Notes: a model not told the origin generated them from the letters alone. Shown: positions 27,659 to 37,945, counted from the first letter of the stretch. The stretch is 64,000 nucleotides of DNA from Gammaproteobacteria bacterium (GCA_002725995.1 PBRQ01000098.1:1-64000); one strand, 5' to 3'. Program-made: numbers and translations.

Positions 27659-27789
27659 CAGGGTATCTCCAGTTGAGGAAGTGAAGTCACGTGAAAGTAA
27701 TAGTAATCACGGTTGGCTCTTATCTTGGTGTTGGAATTTTTGCTGTTGAATATCTTGATAGTGAAGATCATGATGCTGGACAGGCATAT

Positions 27790-28944
27790 TTATAAGGCAC
27801 ATTGTGCCGCTCGGTTGGAAATGCTTACGCTCCTGCGCCCCTGTCTGACTTTATTTCTGTCATGGCCGTTAGTGCAGTAGCCCAGACTAATTCCAGTTTG
27901 TGGATCCATCCACCCGATTTGACCGCCGGCACCAGCATGTCCAAATGCCAGTGGAGAGTTAAGGTGTCCAAAGCCGCGGAAATTTCTGTTTTCATCTCCG
28001 GCAATTGAAACGCCAAGTGCACGGTTTACGGGGATATCAGTCAGCTGGTCAACCATGGAACCTGTGCGTACCCTCAGAACGGTATCCAGCGTTTCCTGAG
28101 ACCAGAATTTCTCACCGGAATGAGTGTTTCCAAAAAGGCCCTGGTAAAAAAGTGCGATCTCGGTGGCGGACATAACGCCTCCCCCCCCGGGTACACCCAC
28201 CAGGCGAATATCGGCATTGTTAAAGGCGGTCAGGGCACCTTCCGTCACCTCTGTGACCGGGGGCTCCGGTATTCCTAGTTTCGCGTATTCCTCGCTTGTT
28301 AGTGGGTCTCCAACATGCATGACTTCAGTAATTCGATGATGTTGATCGACCGGGCAGCCTACCCACATGTCCGGGAGGTTCAACGGTAGGGCTATCCGCT
28401 CCCGTACGAATGAACTGAAGGGCTGGTCGGCTATGCGCTCGATGATTTCAGCGATCACCCACATGGAAGACGTGGCGTGGTACTCGAATCGGCTGCCGGG
28501 TTCCCAGTTCAGCCTCCATTTGGAATAGCGCTCAAGTCTGCGTGCCATTTCATTCCAATCGGTCGGCCGAAAAGGTGCGTGTGGAAAACCTGAGGTGTGA
28601 GTAAATAGCTGCTCAATGGTTATATTCTGCTTACCATTGTTGGCAAATTCTGGAACGATCTCTGCTACCTTGCGGGTGACATCGAGCGATCCATCCTGGA
28701 TCAAAAGCCAGGCGGCGGCGGAAGTGATGCCTTTGGTTGAAGAGAAAATACAATAGAGTGAATCATTGGTGGCATCACCAAATGTCTCGAATGCCACCAG
28801 CTTCCCGTTCCTAGCGATGGCTATCTGGCAGGAGGGGAGTAGGCCCTCATCTACCTCCTGCTTCGCGCGGTCAAGCAGCGCTAGCAGTTTCGCTGGATCT
28901 ATTCCAAGGGTGGCCGGATCTTCCTGAAAGTCAGTACCCTGCAA
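27790..28944 (-). CDS. Serine hydrolase, beta-lactamase class C/EstB fold
   Basis: 384-residue serine hydrolase: SxxK motif SSTK with Ser68 and Lys71, the YxA-type Tyr in FEYHATSSM (about 154), and HAGAGGQIGW as the third motif region. There is no signal peptide, so it is a cytoplasmic esterase/EstB-like enzyme rather than a beta-lactamase. Start is TTG with GGGG upstream, 13 bases after the PntB stop, so it may be co-transcribed with pnt. Substrate unknown. Confidence 0.85.
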   Translation of the reverse strand: MQGTDFQEDPATLGIDPAKLLALLDRAKQEVDEGLLPSCQIAIARNGKLVAFETFGDATNDSLYCIFSSTKGITSAAAWLLIQDGSLDVTRKVAEIVPEFANNGKQNITIEQLFTHTSGFPHAPFRPTDWNEMARRLERYSKWRLNWEPGSRFEYHATSSMWVIAEIIERIADQPFSSFVRERIALPLNLPDMWVGCPVDQHHRITEVMHVGDPLTSEEYAKLGIPEPPVTEVTEGALTAFNNADIRLVGVPGGGGVMSATEIALFYQGLFGNTHSGEKFWSQETLDTVLRVRTGSMVDQLTDIPVNRALGVSIAGDENRNFRGFGHLNSPLAFGHAGAGGQIGWMDPQTGISLGYCTNGHDRNKVRQGRRSVSISNRAAQCAL

Positions 28945-28957
28945 TTATTTACCCCGG

Positions 28958-30367
28958 CTAAGAGAACTCGGCTATTACACCCGAAATCGATACCTTGGCA
29001 TCGCCAAATAACATCCTGCTGTTCTCGCCGAAAAAGAGCGGGTTGTCGACCCCGGAAAAACCGGATGCCATGGACCGCTTCAGTATGAACACAGTTCGTG
29101 CCTGATCGACGTTGATGATGGGCATTCCCCATATCGGGCTGTCTTCATCTTCTCGTGCGCTGGGGTTGACCACATCGTTCGCACCTATGACGATGGCAAC
29201 ATCGACATTTTCGATTCGTGGATTGATGTCATCCATTTCAACCAGTTGCTCGTAGGGGACGTCTGCTTCTGCCAGCAGTACATTCATGTGCCCGGGCATT
29301 CGCCCGGCAACCGGATGGATGGCGTAGCTGACTTCGCACCCATTTTCTTCAAGAATCTCTCCTAATTCCTTCACAACGTGTTGCGCCTGTGCAACGGCCA
29401 TGCCGTAGCCAGGGACAAAACATACGTTGTTTGCCGCCTCGAGGATGTAGTAAGCATCTTCGACGGAAATGGGATTCACTTCACCCTCAATGGCTTTGCC
29501 CTGTTTTACAGCGCCGAAGCCACTGAACAGCACGTTAGCAAGCGATCTATTCATCGCCTTACACATGATGTTGGTCAGGATGATGCCAGCAGCACCGACC
29601 AGGGATCCGGCAACGATCAGGATATTGTTGTTAATGGCAAAACCTGCTGCACAGGCAGCGATTCCTGAGTAGCTGTTGAGTAGCGAGATCACTACGGGCA
29701 TATCGGCACCACCAATCGGTATCACTACCATCACACCGAGCACCAGTGAAAGGCCGAGAACGATATACAACCACTGTGAATCAACGGCGGGTTGCTGACA
29801 GAACATCACGCCGGAACCAATCAGCCCGGCAAGTATCAAGCTGTTCACCAGGCGCTGGCCGGTGAAGACGACTGCCGCACTGCCGATGGTTTCACTTAAT
29901 TTCCCGTAAGCAATCAGGCTGCCGGTGAAGGTGACTCCGCCGATCAGGATGGCGAGTACAGCAGTGAACGCCTTGAAAGTACTTATACCTGTTGCCGGGC
30001 CCACGGTTGAAAGGACGGCCGTTGCTGTATCATTCCCCGCCAGGTAAAGGGTCGCCCAACCGACAAGTAAACTCGCCACACCACCGGAACCATTAAACAG
30101 AGCTACCATCTCAGGCATGCTCGTCATGGCCACCAGTCGAGCAGCGAGGGCACCGATAATTGATCCAAGAATAACGCCACCAATGATGTACTCATAGGAG
30201 ACAATACCGGAAGCCGTAAGACCTGCCACGACGGCAATCAGCATTCCCAGGGAGGAAAGCAGGTTTCCCCTGCGCGCTGTGGCCGGTGAGCCAAGCATTT
30301 TCAAACCAAATATAAACAGCCCTGCGGACAGGATATAGGAGAAGTTGGCAGCGAGTTCGATATTCAT
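28958..30367 (-). CDS. pntB: NAD(P) transhydrogenase beta subunit
   Basis: 469-residue membrane subunit: about nine spans over the first 280 residues, then the cytosolic NADP-binding domain III with PGYGMAVAQAQH, HPVAGRMPGHMNVLLAEADV and GANDVVNPSAREDEDSPI. It couples proton entry to hydride transfer from NADH to NADP+, giving NADPH. Its ATG overlaps the pntA2 stop by four bases. Confidence 0.98.
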   Translation of the reverse strand: MNIELAANFSYILSAGLFIFGLKMLGSPATARRGNLLSSLGMLIAVVAGLTASGIVSYEYIIGGVILGSIIGALAARLVAMTSMPEMVALFNGSGGVASLLVGWATLYLAGNDTATAVLSTVGPATGISTFKAFTAVLAILIGGVTFTGSLIAYGKLSETIGSAAVVFTGQRLVNSLILAGLIGSGVMFCQQPAVDSQWLYIVLGLSLVLGVMVVIPIGGADMPVVISLLNSYSGIAACAAGFAINNNILIVAGSLVGAAGIILTNIMCKAMNRSLANVLFSGFGAVKQGKAIEGEVNPISVEDAYYILEAANNVCFVPGYGMAVAQAQHVVKELGEILEENGCEVSYAIHPVAGRMPGHMNVLLAEADVPYEQLVEMDDINPRIENVDVAIVIGANDVVNPSAREDEDSPIWGMPIINVDQARTVFILKRSMASGFSGVDNPLFFGENSRMLFGDAKVSISGVIAEFS

Positions 30368-30654
30368 TTGCCACCTCCGGTCTTACTTTTAAACATGCCC
30401 AGCATGCGGTCGGTTACCAGGTAACCACCGGCGACGTTAATAGTCGCGAAGGTAACGGCAGCAGTTCCCAGGATCACGGCTGCTTCATTGCCGACGGCAC
30501 CTGCGGACAGGAATGCACCTGCGAGCGTAATTCCAGAGATAGCGTTGGCACCTGACATCAAGGGTGTGTGCAGGGTTGCCGGTACTTTTGATATTAGTTC
30601 AAAACCGAGGAAAATCGACAGAACAAGGATAAATGTGAGAAATACAACTTCCAC
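30364..30654 (-). CDS. pntA2: NAD(P) transhydrogenase alpha-2 (membrane) subunit
   Basis: 96-residue protein with three spans: FLTFILVLSIFLGFELI, then the conserved VPATLHTPLMSGANAISGI, then AVILGTAAVTFATINVAGGYLVTDRML. This is the separate alpha-2 subunit of three-gene pnt operons. The GTG start at 30654 is chosen for AAGGAG seven bases upstream; it lies one base after the pntA1 stop. An upstream ATG would add 13 residues overlapping pntA1. Confidence 0.95.
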   Translation of the reverse strand: MEVVFLTFILVLSIFLGFELISKVPATLHTPLMSGANAISGITLAGAFLSAGAVGNEAAVILGTAAVTFATINVAGGYLVTDRMLGMFKSKTGGGK

Positions 30655-30655
30655 G

Positions 30656-31822
30656 TTAGCTCTCCTTCTTTGGTTGTGTGCGATTCTGGCCATCTCTCAG
30701 CGTCTTTATCGCTTCATTGACGATACCGCCTTCGTGGGTAATTACGCAGCCTTTTAGAATGTCATCTTCAAGGTTGAGGTTGAATGCCTTTTCCTCCTCA
30801 TCCCAGAATTCAGATACCAGGTTGAAAAGGTTGGCAGAATACATCTGGCTTGCATCTGAGCAAACCTCAGCAGGAAGGTTGGAAACACCGATAATTGAGA
30901 CACCGTTCACCTCTACGGTCTCATCTGAGTTGGACCCTTCAACATTTCCACCGGAGTCTACTGCCATGTCGACGATGACTCCGCCCTGTTTCATGGCATC
31001 AATCATGTCCTGGGTCACGATTCTTGGAGCCGGACGCCCAAATACCTGGGCGGTAGTAATGACGATATCGGATTGACTGATGACCTCTTTCATTCCCTGA
31101 CGCTGCATTTCTAACTGCTCAGCGGTCAGTTCTTTGGCGTAGCCATCTTTGGTCTGGCCGGTTTCACCCAGGTCAATATCAACAAATTTTGCGCCAAGGG
31201 ATTGAACCTGCTCGGCGACAATCGGGCGAGTATCGAACGCTTCCACGCGGGCGCCAAGTCTTTTAGCAGTAGCAATTGCCTGAAGTCCTGCAACGCCTGC
31301 ACCAATGACAAACACCTTTGCCGGGCTTATGGTCCCAGCAGGGGTCATCATCATCGGTAGAATACGATCCAGTTTTTGTGCCGCCAGGATAACCATAACG
31401 TAGCCGGCGAGATTGGCCTGGGAACTAAGGGCATCCATTTTTTGTGCCCTGGTGGTTCGCGGGATCATCTCCATGCTTATTGCAGAAACACCCTGGGAAG
31501 CCAGGGCATCAACGGTTTCATTCTCGTTGTAGGGGTCGAGGTAACTGACATGGACAGCGCCCTTTTTAATCGACGTGATCTCCTCCAGCGCAGGTTTTCT
31601 CACCCTCAGCACGATGTCCCCAGATGCCATCAATTCCTGGCGATTTGAGGAGATGGTAGCTCCAGCCTCAGTATAGTCTTCATCGGAAAAGCCGGCCTTA
31701 AGGCCGAGCCCCGATTCTACTGCGATGGCTATTCCCACCTTGCTAAGCTTTTTGACTGATTCCGGGACCAGAGCAACTCGTCGTTCCCCTTCATGGTTTT
31801 CCGCAGGTACAGCTATCTGCAT
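30656..31822 (-). CDS. pntA1: NAD(P) transhydrogenase alpha-1 subunit
   Basis: 388-residue cytosolic NAD(H)-binding subunit: alanine dehydrogenase/PntA N-terminal domain (PAENHEGERRVALVPESVKK), Rossmann motif VIGAGVAGLQAIATAKRLGA (about 168-187), RVEAFDTRP, and DMAVDSGGN. GAGG ribosome site. First gene of pntA1-A2-B(-serine hydrolase). Its promoter lies in the 207 bases shared with the divergent carboxylase gene. Confidence 0.97.
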   Translation of the reverse strand: MQIAVPAENHEGERRVALVPESVKKLSKVGIAIAVESGLGLKAGFSDEDYTEAGATISSNRQELMASGDIVLRVRKPALEEITSIKKGAVHVSYLDPYNENETVDALASQGVSAISMEMIPRTTRAQKMDALSSQANLAGYVMVILAAQKLDRILPMMMTPAGTISPAKVFVIGAGVAGLQAIATAKRLGARVEAFDTRPIVAEQVQSLGAKFVDIDLGETGQTKDGYAKELTAEQLEMQRQGMKEVISQSDIVITTAQVFGRPAPRIVTQDMIDAMKQGGVIVDMAVDSGGNVEGSNSDETVEVNGVSIIGVSNLPAEVCSDASQMYSANLFNLVSEFWDEEEKAFNLNLEDDILKGCVITHEGGIVNEAIKTLRDGQNRTQPKKES

Positions 31823-32029
31823 AAGCGACCTCTTATTCGCTGAATTCTCATTCTTGTTTAGTGATGTTGTTAATCCTGAAGTTTGGATCCTTGCAAGCGC
31901 TATAAAGATAGGTTCGCTATACAGGAGGGCCGACTTCCGGAAGGGGAAACTAACATGATCAAACCATCATTTCTATAACTCATCAGAATTGATATAAAGG
32001 TCCCTTGCTTGGAAAACTGGATAAATTGA

Positions 32030-33586
32030 ATGAGTTGGCAGGAAGAAGTTCGTGAAATTGAACAGCGGCGCGAGCTGTCCAAGCAGCAGGGTGGTGAAGA
32101 GTCGATAGCGAAGCAGCACGCAAAGGGGCGGTTGACGATCCGGGAACGAATTGATGCCCTGGTTGAGAAGGGCAGTTTCGAAGAACACGGGGAAGGGGCT
32201 GGCTTTGCTGAAAAAGCTGGTGATGGCTCCATCGAGGACTTTGCCCCTGCTAATTATGTCGTTGGGTTTGGTGACATCAAGGGCCGTAGAATGGTTGTCG
32301 GTGGTGAGGACTTCACGCTCAAAGGTGGCTCCCCGAATGGTGCTGGTTTGCGTAAAAGCGTCTATGCGGAGGAGCTTGCTGTTCAGTTCAAGGTCCCCTT
32401 GATACGAATGCTTGAAGGTGGTGGTGGAAGTGTAGCCGGGTCTGGTGGTAAGCGGCCGACCACAGTAGGCTCTCCAGTCTATAGTGAGCCGAGATTTAAG
32501 ATTATTGCGCAGGCGATGAATGAGGTCCCCGTCGTATCGGGTGCCATGGGGCCAGTTGCAGGTTTTCCTGCTGGTCGCCTGGTGGCCTCACATTTTTCGG
32601 TCATGGTGAAGGAGACCGCACAGGTATTGGTAGCAGGCCCTGCGCTGGTGGACAGGGCTCTGGGTGTTTCTCTGACCAAGGAAGAACTGGGTGGCTGGAA
32701 AGTTCATACTCGCAGCGGCATCGTCGACAATGCAGCGGAGTCGGAGTCCGAAGCTTTTGAGCAGATGCGAATGTTCCTGAGTTTCATGCCACAGAATATC
32801 TGGAATATCCCGGATCGGCTCCACTCTGATGATGATCCAAATAGAGCTGATGAGGCGCTGATGTCCGTTGTGCCAAAGGACGGGCGCATCCCATTTGATA
32901 TGCGTGAAGTGATCACCCGGGTAATGGATAAGGGCTCATTTTTTGAAATTGCGCCTTTCTTTGGTCAGGGGCAGATAATCGGTCTGGCAAGATTGAATGG
33001 TGCTGTCGTGGGTATCATCGCCAATGACTGTGTACATTTTGCCGGTGCTATGACTTCGCAGGGCTCGCAAAAGGCCAAGAAAATGATGGAACTATGTGAC
33101 ACATTTCATATCCCCATCGTGAACTTTATGGATGAGCCGGGATTCATGATCGGGCCGGATGCTGAAAAAGCTGCAACGATTCGCTACGGCATGAGCGCGG
33201 TCGCAGCAGCGGTGCAATCAACGGTTCCATGGGCTACTATCGCCGTCCACAAGTCGTTTGGCGTGGCATCTGCTGCTCACTTCGCACCTAATACCTTTAA
33301 GCTGGCGTGGCCTTCCTGGGAGATGGGTGCACTACCGGTAGAGGGTGGTGTAGCCGTTGCCTTTCATCGGGAGATAGCGGCTGCGGATGACCCGGCGGCA
33401 AAACGCAGGGAACTGGAAGAAAAACTTATGCAAGACCGTTCTCCATTCCCCATGATGGAGAGTTTTGCCATTCACGAATTAATTGATCCCAGGCAGACGA
33501 GAGCCAAACTTTGTCGTTGGATAGAGTGGGTGCAACCATTGCTGGAAGAACTGAAAGGCCCCGTAACCTGGGGTATGAGACCTTGA
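32030..33586 (+). CDS. Acyl-CoA carboxylase carboxyltransferase (beta) subunit
   Basis: 518-residue carboxyltransferase of the propionyl-/methylcrotonyl-CoA carboxylase type. N-terminal half has KQHAKGRLTIRERIDAL and RMLEGGGGSVAG; C-terminal half has GIIANDCVHFAGAMTSQGSQ, FMDEPGFMIGPDAEK and SFGVASAAHF. It transfers CO2 from biotin to an acyl-CoA. No biotin carboxylase/BCCP gene is next to it, so its partner is elsewhere or outside the window. Substrate (propionyl, methylcrotonyl, geranyl, other) cannot be told. Confidence 0.92.
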   Translation: MSWQEEVREIEQRRELSKQQGGEESIAKQHAKGRLTIRERIDALVEKGSFEEHGEGAGFAEKAGDGSIEDFAPANYVVGFGDIKGRRMVVGGEDFTLKGGSPNGAGLRKSVYAEELAVQFKVPLIRMLEGGGGSVAGSGGKRPTTVGSPVYSEPRFKIIAQAMNEVPVVSGAMGPVAGFPAGRLVASHFSVMVKETAQVLVAGPALVDRALGVSLTKEELGGWKVHTRSGIVDNAAESESEAFEQMRMFLSFMPQNIWNIPDRLHSDDDPNRADEALMSVVPKDGRIPFDMREVITRVMDKGSFFEIAPFFGQGQIIGLARLNGAVVGIIANDCVHFAGAMTSQGSQKAKKMMELCDTFHIPIVNFMDEPGFMIGPDAEKAATIRYGMSAVAAAVQSTVPWATIAVHKSFGVASAAHFAPNTFKLAWPSWEMGALPVEGGVAVAFHREIAAADDPAAKRRELEEKLMQDRSPFPMMESFAIHELIDPRQTRAKLCRWIEWVQPLLEELKGPVTWGMRP

Positions 33587-33596
33587 TGGCCATGAT

Positions 33597-35687
33597 ATGA
33601 ATCTGATAAATAGAAGTACAGTGACGACCTGGATCGTTGCACTCCTATTCCTGCCCAATGTCCAGGCCACACCGGTCAATTCGGGTCACCTTGAAGCAGA
33701 GCTAATCTCTGAAGCCTCCAGCATCAAGCCAGGAGAGTCCCTGTGGGTGGCGGTTAAGCAGGTTATCAAACCCGGCTGGCATACCTATTGGTTTAACCCG
33801 GGAGATGCTGGTGCGGAGGCAAAACTGGACTGGCAACTGCCCGAAGGATTTACGGCTTCTGAAATCCACTGGCCATACCCCGAGAGAATACCCTACGGCC
33901 CGCTGATGAATTTTGGCTATCACGATGAGGTCCTGCTACTGGTTCAGATCACGACCCCGGCTAACTTCGATGCGGAAGAAGTGCATTTGCGGGTGAAAGG
34001 TGAGTGGCTGGTATGCGAAGACATCTGTATACCCGAGGGTGCTGAACTGGAATTGGTGTTACCCGTTACAGATGCGACACCGCACTCAGTAACTGCGAAT
34101 GCAGGCTCCTTTCGGGAGGCGCGACAAAAACTGCCGAGAGATATAGGTGTCACTGCCCAATATTCAGCTGGGGTTGACAGAATACTTTTGGAAGTCCAGA
34201 TGTCTGGTCTCGAACGATCGAGAATAGAATCCGTGGGATTTTTTCCCTTCGGTGAGGACGTCCTTAACTACCCCAGTCCGCAAAAGCTGTCAGTGATCAA
34301 TGATGGTTTTCGCCTGGCGCTCACGCCCGGTTATAGCTTTGACCCGTTGGAGTCAAGCCTGGATGGGGTTGTCGTCGTAACCGAAAAGGCCGGTGAAGAA
34401 ATTCAGACGGCCTTCATAGTCAGGCCGGGCAGAATTGGGGTGATTGAAGACAATGGAATTACCGTCGCTGTGGCGCTGCTGTTCGCGTTTCTGGGTGGAA
34501 TGATTCTGAACTTGATGCCCTGTGTATTCCCTGTTCTATCTATCAAGGTTCTGTCGCTGATTGAGAGCACTCATTCAGACAGGAGTGCCATCAGGATGCA
34601 TGCGTTTGTTTATGCTCTTGGCGTGATGTCGAGTTTTTTGGCAATAGCCCTGGTTCTGATAGCGCTACGTGAAAGTGGTGAGCAAATAGGCTGGGGCTTT
34701 CAACTTCAATCACCCCTGGTCATTGGCCTTTTGATCTACTTATTTGTGATTATTGGTCTGAACCTAGCGGGCTATTTTGAATTCGGAACATCCCTTATGG
34801 GCGCAGGTGAAGGACTTGCGGAGCGAAGCGGGCATTCCGGGTCATTTTTTACTGGTGTATTGGCGGCTCTGGTGGCGGCGCCGTGTACGGCCCCGTTTAT
34901 GGGCGCTGCAATTGGTTTTGCCCTGACTCAAAGTACGTTTACCTCTCTCGCCGTCTTCGCATCGTTAGGCCTGGGTATGGCCTTGCCCTATTTTCTGCTG
35001 TGTTTTTCTCAACCATTGCTGGACAGGATGCCAAAACCAGGTCCTTGGATGGAAATACTCAAGCAGGTTTTTGCCTTTCCAATGTTTGCGACTTCAGTAT
35101 GGTTGATCTGGGTGCTCAATCAGCAGACAGGTGCCAATGGGCTGCTTGCCGTTTTAAGCGGCCTATTGTTGATTGTGTTTGCCATCTGGCTGTTGAAGCA
35201 TCAGGGCGCAGGTGCTGGCGGTTGGGTAGGGCGATTAGTTGCGCTCATTCTTAGTGTGATCGCCATTGGCCTGACGGGGGTGGTTGTTGGAACCAATTCT
35301 TCTGCTTCAGGAGACCCGGCGGAAGCTGTCTCAACTAGCACGTCCGGTTTAGCCGTAGAACCCTATTCCCGGGAGAGGTTAGAGGCGTTGGCTGTCGAAG
35401 GCCCTGTGTTTGTGAATTTCAGCGCCGCCTGGTGCATTACCTGCAAGGTGAACGAGCTAGCCGCCCTTAGCTCCGATGGAATCCGCCTGATCTTTGAGGA
35501 AAACAACGTGACATATCTTAAGGCTGACTGGACAAACGAAGATCCCCTGATAACTAAGGCGCTTTCAGAATATGGCCGCAGTGGTGTGCCCCTGTACCTG
35601 TTATATGGAAAGGGCAGTTCGCGTGCTTCCATTTTGCCCCAGATTCTGACCGAGGCAATAGTGATTGAGGCGGTTGAGGGGCTTTAA
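33597..35687 (+). CDS. DsbD/ScsB-like protein-disulfide reductase
   Basis: 696-residue membrane protein that passes electrons from the cytoplasm to the periplasm. Signal peptide (about 1-27), N-terminal periplasmic domain with the cysteine pair in VCEDICIPEG, eight-span DsbD core with Cys309 in MPCVFPVLS and Cys430 in APCTAPFMG, and C-terminal thioredoxin domain with CITC at 613-616. All six redox cysteines are present. Ten bases after the carboxylase gene. It could feed the periplasmic thioredoxin-like protein at 16727, but that is inference. Confidence 0.93.
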   Translation: MNLINRSTVTTWIVALLFLPNVQATPVNSGHLEAELISEASSIKPGESLWVAVKQVIKPGWHTYWFNPGDAGAEAKLDWQLPEGFTASEIHWPYPERIPYGPLMNFGYHDEVLLLVQITTPANFDAEEVHLRVKGEWLVCEDICIPEGAELELVLPVTDATPHSVTANAGSFREARQKLPRDIGVTAQYSAGVDRILLEVQMSGLERSRIESVGFFPFGEDVLNYPSPQKLSVINDGFRLALTPGYSFDPLESSLDGVVVVTEKAGEEIQTAFIVRPGRIGVIEDNGITVAVALLFAFLGGMILNLMPCVFPVLSIKVLSLIESTHSDRSAIRMHAFVYALGVMSSFLAIALVLIALRESGEQIGWGFQLQSPLVIGLLIYLFVIIGLNLAGYFEFGTSLMGAGEGLAERSGHSGSFFTGVLAALVAAPCTAPFMGAAIGFALTQSTFTSLAVFASLGLGMALPYFLLCFSQPLLDRMPKPGPWMEILKQVFAFPMFATSVWLIWVLNQQTGANGLLAVLSGLLLIVFAIWLLKHQGAGAGGWVGRLVALILSVIAIGLTGVVVGTNSSASGDPAEAVSTSTSGLAVEPYSRERLEALAVEGPVFVNFSAAWCITCKVNELAALSSDGIRLIFEENNVTYLKADWTNEDPLITKALSEYGRSGVPLYLLYGKGSSRASILPQILTEAIVIEAVEGL

Positions 35688-35858
35688 GTGTTGAGGTGCT
35701 CTAGCTAATACCGCTCACTGGGCTAAGTTTTCAAGTAGTGAACTGGTCGGGAAGTGGGCGTGCCTTTATTGTGTTCGCAACATTGTACTGTTGTTAGCTA
35801 TGTCCGGGCGCCAGGCAGGTTTTGTCACCTTTCTGGCGCACAAGCAGTTGAGCTAAGG

Positions 35859-36281
35859 TCAGGGGTCGATACGGGCGGTAGCTGTCCCCTTGATCACCTG
35901 CGTTCCTTCTCCATCCGTCGTGGATATATCAATATCAGCGAACTGGACGCCATCCTCTTCTCGAAGTGCTGAGATGGTTGCCTCCGCAGTCAGAGTCGCT
36001 CCAGGAAACACCTGTGAGGTAAACCTGACGCCGTACTGAGACAGTCGGCCATCGCCAACAAAATTTGTCAGCATTTTCCCGGTCATTCCCATCGACAGCA
36101 TGCCATGGGCAAAAACTGACGGGTAGCCAGCGATCTCGGTGGTGAATAACTCATCACTGTGCAGTGGGTTGTAGTCCCCAGAAGCTCCCGCATATTGGAC
36201 TATCTGGGTTCTTGAGAGGTTGTTGCAGACTTCCTCTGAATAGGTATCTCCAACCTTAATTTCACTTGCTTTTAGAGCCAT
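35859..36281 (-). CDS. MaoC-like (R)-hydratase subunit
   Basis: 140-residue hotdog-fold protein with the hydratase-2 motif YAGASGDYNPLHSDE (about 31-45) followed by FAHGMLSMG, supplying Asp and His for (3R)-hydroxyacyl-CoA/ACP hydration. AGGAG ribosome site. It pairs with the FAS1-type MaoC N-terminal gene 22 bases upstream, a layout like mycobacterial HadAB heterodimers. Confidence 0.9.
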   Translation of the reverse strand: MALKASEIKVGDTYSEEVCNNLSRTQIVQYAGASGDYNPLHSDELFTTEIAGYPSVFAHGMLSMGMTGKMLTNFVGDGRLSQYGVRFTSQVFPGATLTAEATISALREEDGVQFADIDISTTDGEGTQVIKGTATARIDP

Positions 36282-36303
36282 ATCATTCTCCTAGGCTAAT
36301 CTC

Positions 36304-36816
36304 TTAATCACCGGAAGTTGCGGGACGCTCTGTCCGCACTCCGACGCTGGTGGCAGTAATAACAAGTTCCCCATTTTCATCATGGTATTCAGTAATAGAT
36401 TCACTGAACGTCAGTTTGCCACCGCGGCGACCTTCTTTTTCCCATGTTTCCCCGGGTTTGTTAGTTGCTTTCAGCACATCTCCAACCATAAGTTGGCGAT
36501 GATATTCATAGCGCTGCTCAGCATGTAGCCCAGCCCCAATTCCACCGGCAGCTCCGCCACCGCCACTGCCTTCTCGTTGGGTGATACCTGTTGGCCCCTT
36601 CGCGGAGCCAAACCATTCCTGGCCGATCTTAGGTCTTAGAAAATAATCTGGATCAAACTGAGCACTTGCCTGAACGAAAGTTGGAGGTGCGACGATCGCA
36701 CCTGGTTCACTTTTTTCTGCATAGTCCTGATCATAGTAAATTTGGTTTGCATCACCGATTGAGCGCGCGAACATCATGACATGTCCGGCTTCAACGGGAA
36801 ATTTGTCAACAGCCAT
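36304..36816 (-). CDS. MaoC N-terminal-like dehydratase subunit
   Basis: 170-residue hotdog-fold protein of the FAS1-like dehydratase type: HVMMFARSIGDANQIYYD, IVAPPTFVQASAQFD, and QRYEYHRQLMVGDVL. It lacks the catalytic D-x4-H pair seen in its partner, as expected of the structural subunit of a heterodimer. A glycine-rich insert (REGSGGGGAAGGIGAG) is unusual. GGGAG ribosome site. First gene of the pair. Confidence 0.88.
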   Translation of the reverse strand: MAVDKFPVEAGHVMMFARSIGDANQIYYDQDYAEKSEPGAIVAPPTFVQASAQFDPDYFLRPKIGQEWFGSAKGPTGITQREGSGGGGAAGGIGAGLHAEQRYEYHRQLMVGDVLKATNKPGETWEKEGRRGGKLTFSESITEYHDENGELVITATSVGVRTERPATSGD

Positions 36817-37038
36817 ACGCTTTCTCCCTATTTCTGATAGCTAATCTTACGTAGCGAAAGGAACTTACTAACAGAAACTACCTGCAGTCAAGTAGGAAAT
36901 GTCTAAAATATCCAGGTTAGGGCTTGTTCACAAAAGAATGCAGGGTTATGATTTTTACCCCACTCGATTCGAAGCTGAGCTTTGAGCGGAGTGTGAGGAA
37001 ACACTAAAAATTTCCATACAAGTGCTAGGGCCTGATTT

Positions 37039-37881
37039 ATGTCCAGACCGGTTCGTATCGAATTTCCCGGCGCCTGCCACCATGTGACAAGCAAGGGAAC
37101 AAAAGGGCGAACTGTTTTTGGTGGAAAAGAAGACAGGACCACCTTCTTAAGTATTCTCGAAGGCGTTACCAGCAGATTCGGTTGGTTGCTACACAGCTAC
37201 GTTCTGATGGAAGACCACTACCACCTTGTCGTTGAAATTCCACAAGCCAATCTCTCCAAGGGAATGCGCCAGCTGAATGGCGTATATACACAGCATTATA
37301 ATCGCCGGCACGAGCAAGAAGGCCCGATATTCCAGGGCAGGTTCAAAAGCGTTCTGTTTGAGAAGGAAGCTTACCTCTTGCCCCTGTGCAGACACGTGGT
37401 TCTTAATCCAGTAAGAAGCGGATCCCTGGGTGCGCTGAAAAATTACCGGTGGAGCAGTCATCGAGCGATGGCGGGTGATATCAAAAGGCCAAAATTCCTC
37501 TCGGTGGATTCCGTGCTCGGTTCCTTTGGCAAGCGTGATAAGGAAAATCCCGAGAAGTACCGGCAGTATGTCAGGGATGGTGTTGATCTTGACTCACCCT
37601 TGAACAAGCGAAGTCACCAGGTTTTACTGGGTAGTCCACGTTTTCTAAGTGAAATGCAGCCGGTATTGAATGGGGTAAAAATAGCGAAACGTGGCCCCAA
37701 ACAGGCGAAGCGTAGACGTAGTTTGAATGCGCTATTCAAGAATATAGGCGAGGGAAGTCGGGTGGAGCGAAACGAAGTTATCAAGCTAGCGCACCTGGAC
37801 TACTCCTACACGCTGATGGAAATTGGCGATCATATCGGTTTGCACTATACAACCGTCAGCAAGGTTATTAATTCAAGATAG
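37039..37881 (+). CDS. REP-associated tyrosine transposase (RAYT)
   Basis: 280-residue Y1 HUH-type transposase of the IS200-related RAYT family: HxH at 60-62 in MEDHYHLVVE, candidate catalytic Tyr83/87 in YTQHYNRR, GPIFQGRFKSV, and NPVRSG. A C-terminal DnaA-like helix-turn-helix (LMEIGDHIGLHYTTVSKVI) fits the longer RAYT group. RAYTs are single-copy domesticated transposases that move REP palindromes; no clear REP array was found nearby. Confidence 0.92.
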   Translation: MSRPVRIEFPGACHHVTSKGTKGRTVFGGKEDRTTFLSILEGVTSRFGWLLHSYVLMEDHYHLVVEIPQANLSKGMRQLNGVYTQHYNRRHEQEGPIFQGRFKSVLFEKEAYLLPLCRHVVLNPVRSGSLGALKNYRWSSHRAMAGDIKRPKFLSVDSVLGSFGKRDKENPEKYRQYVRDGVDLDSPLNKRSHQVLLGSPRFLSEMQPVLNGVKIAKRGPKQAKRRRSLNALFKNIGEGSRVERNEVIKLAHLDYSYTLMEIGDHIGLHYTTVSKVINSR

Positions 37882-37945
37882 AAGTTAGTGCCCTCATGCC
37901 TCCCGGCCGGCAGTACGGAACGGTTCGCCACGCAGCATGCTAGAG

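Noticed and set aside
27790-28944. Class C beta-lactamase
   Set aside because: Has the SxxK fold but no signal peptide, so esterase-type activity is more likely.
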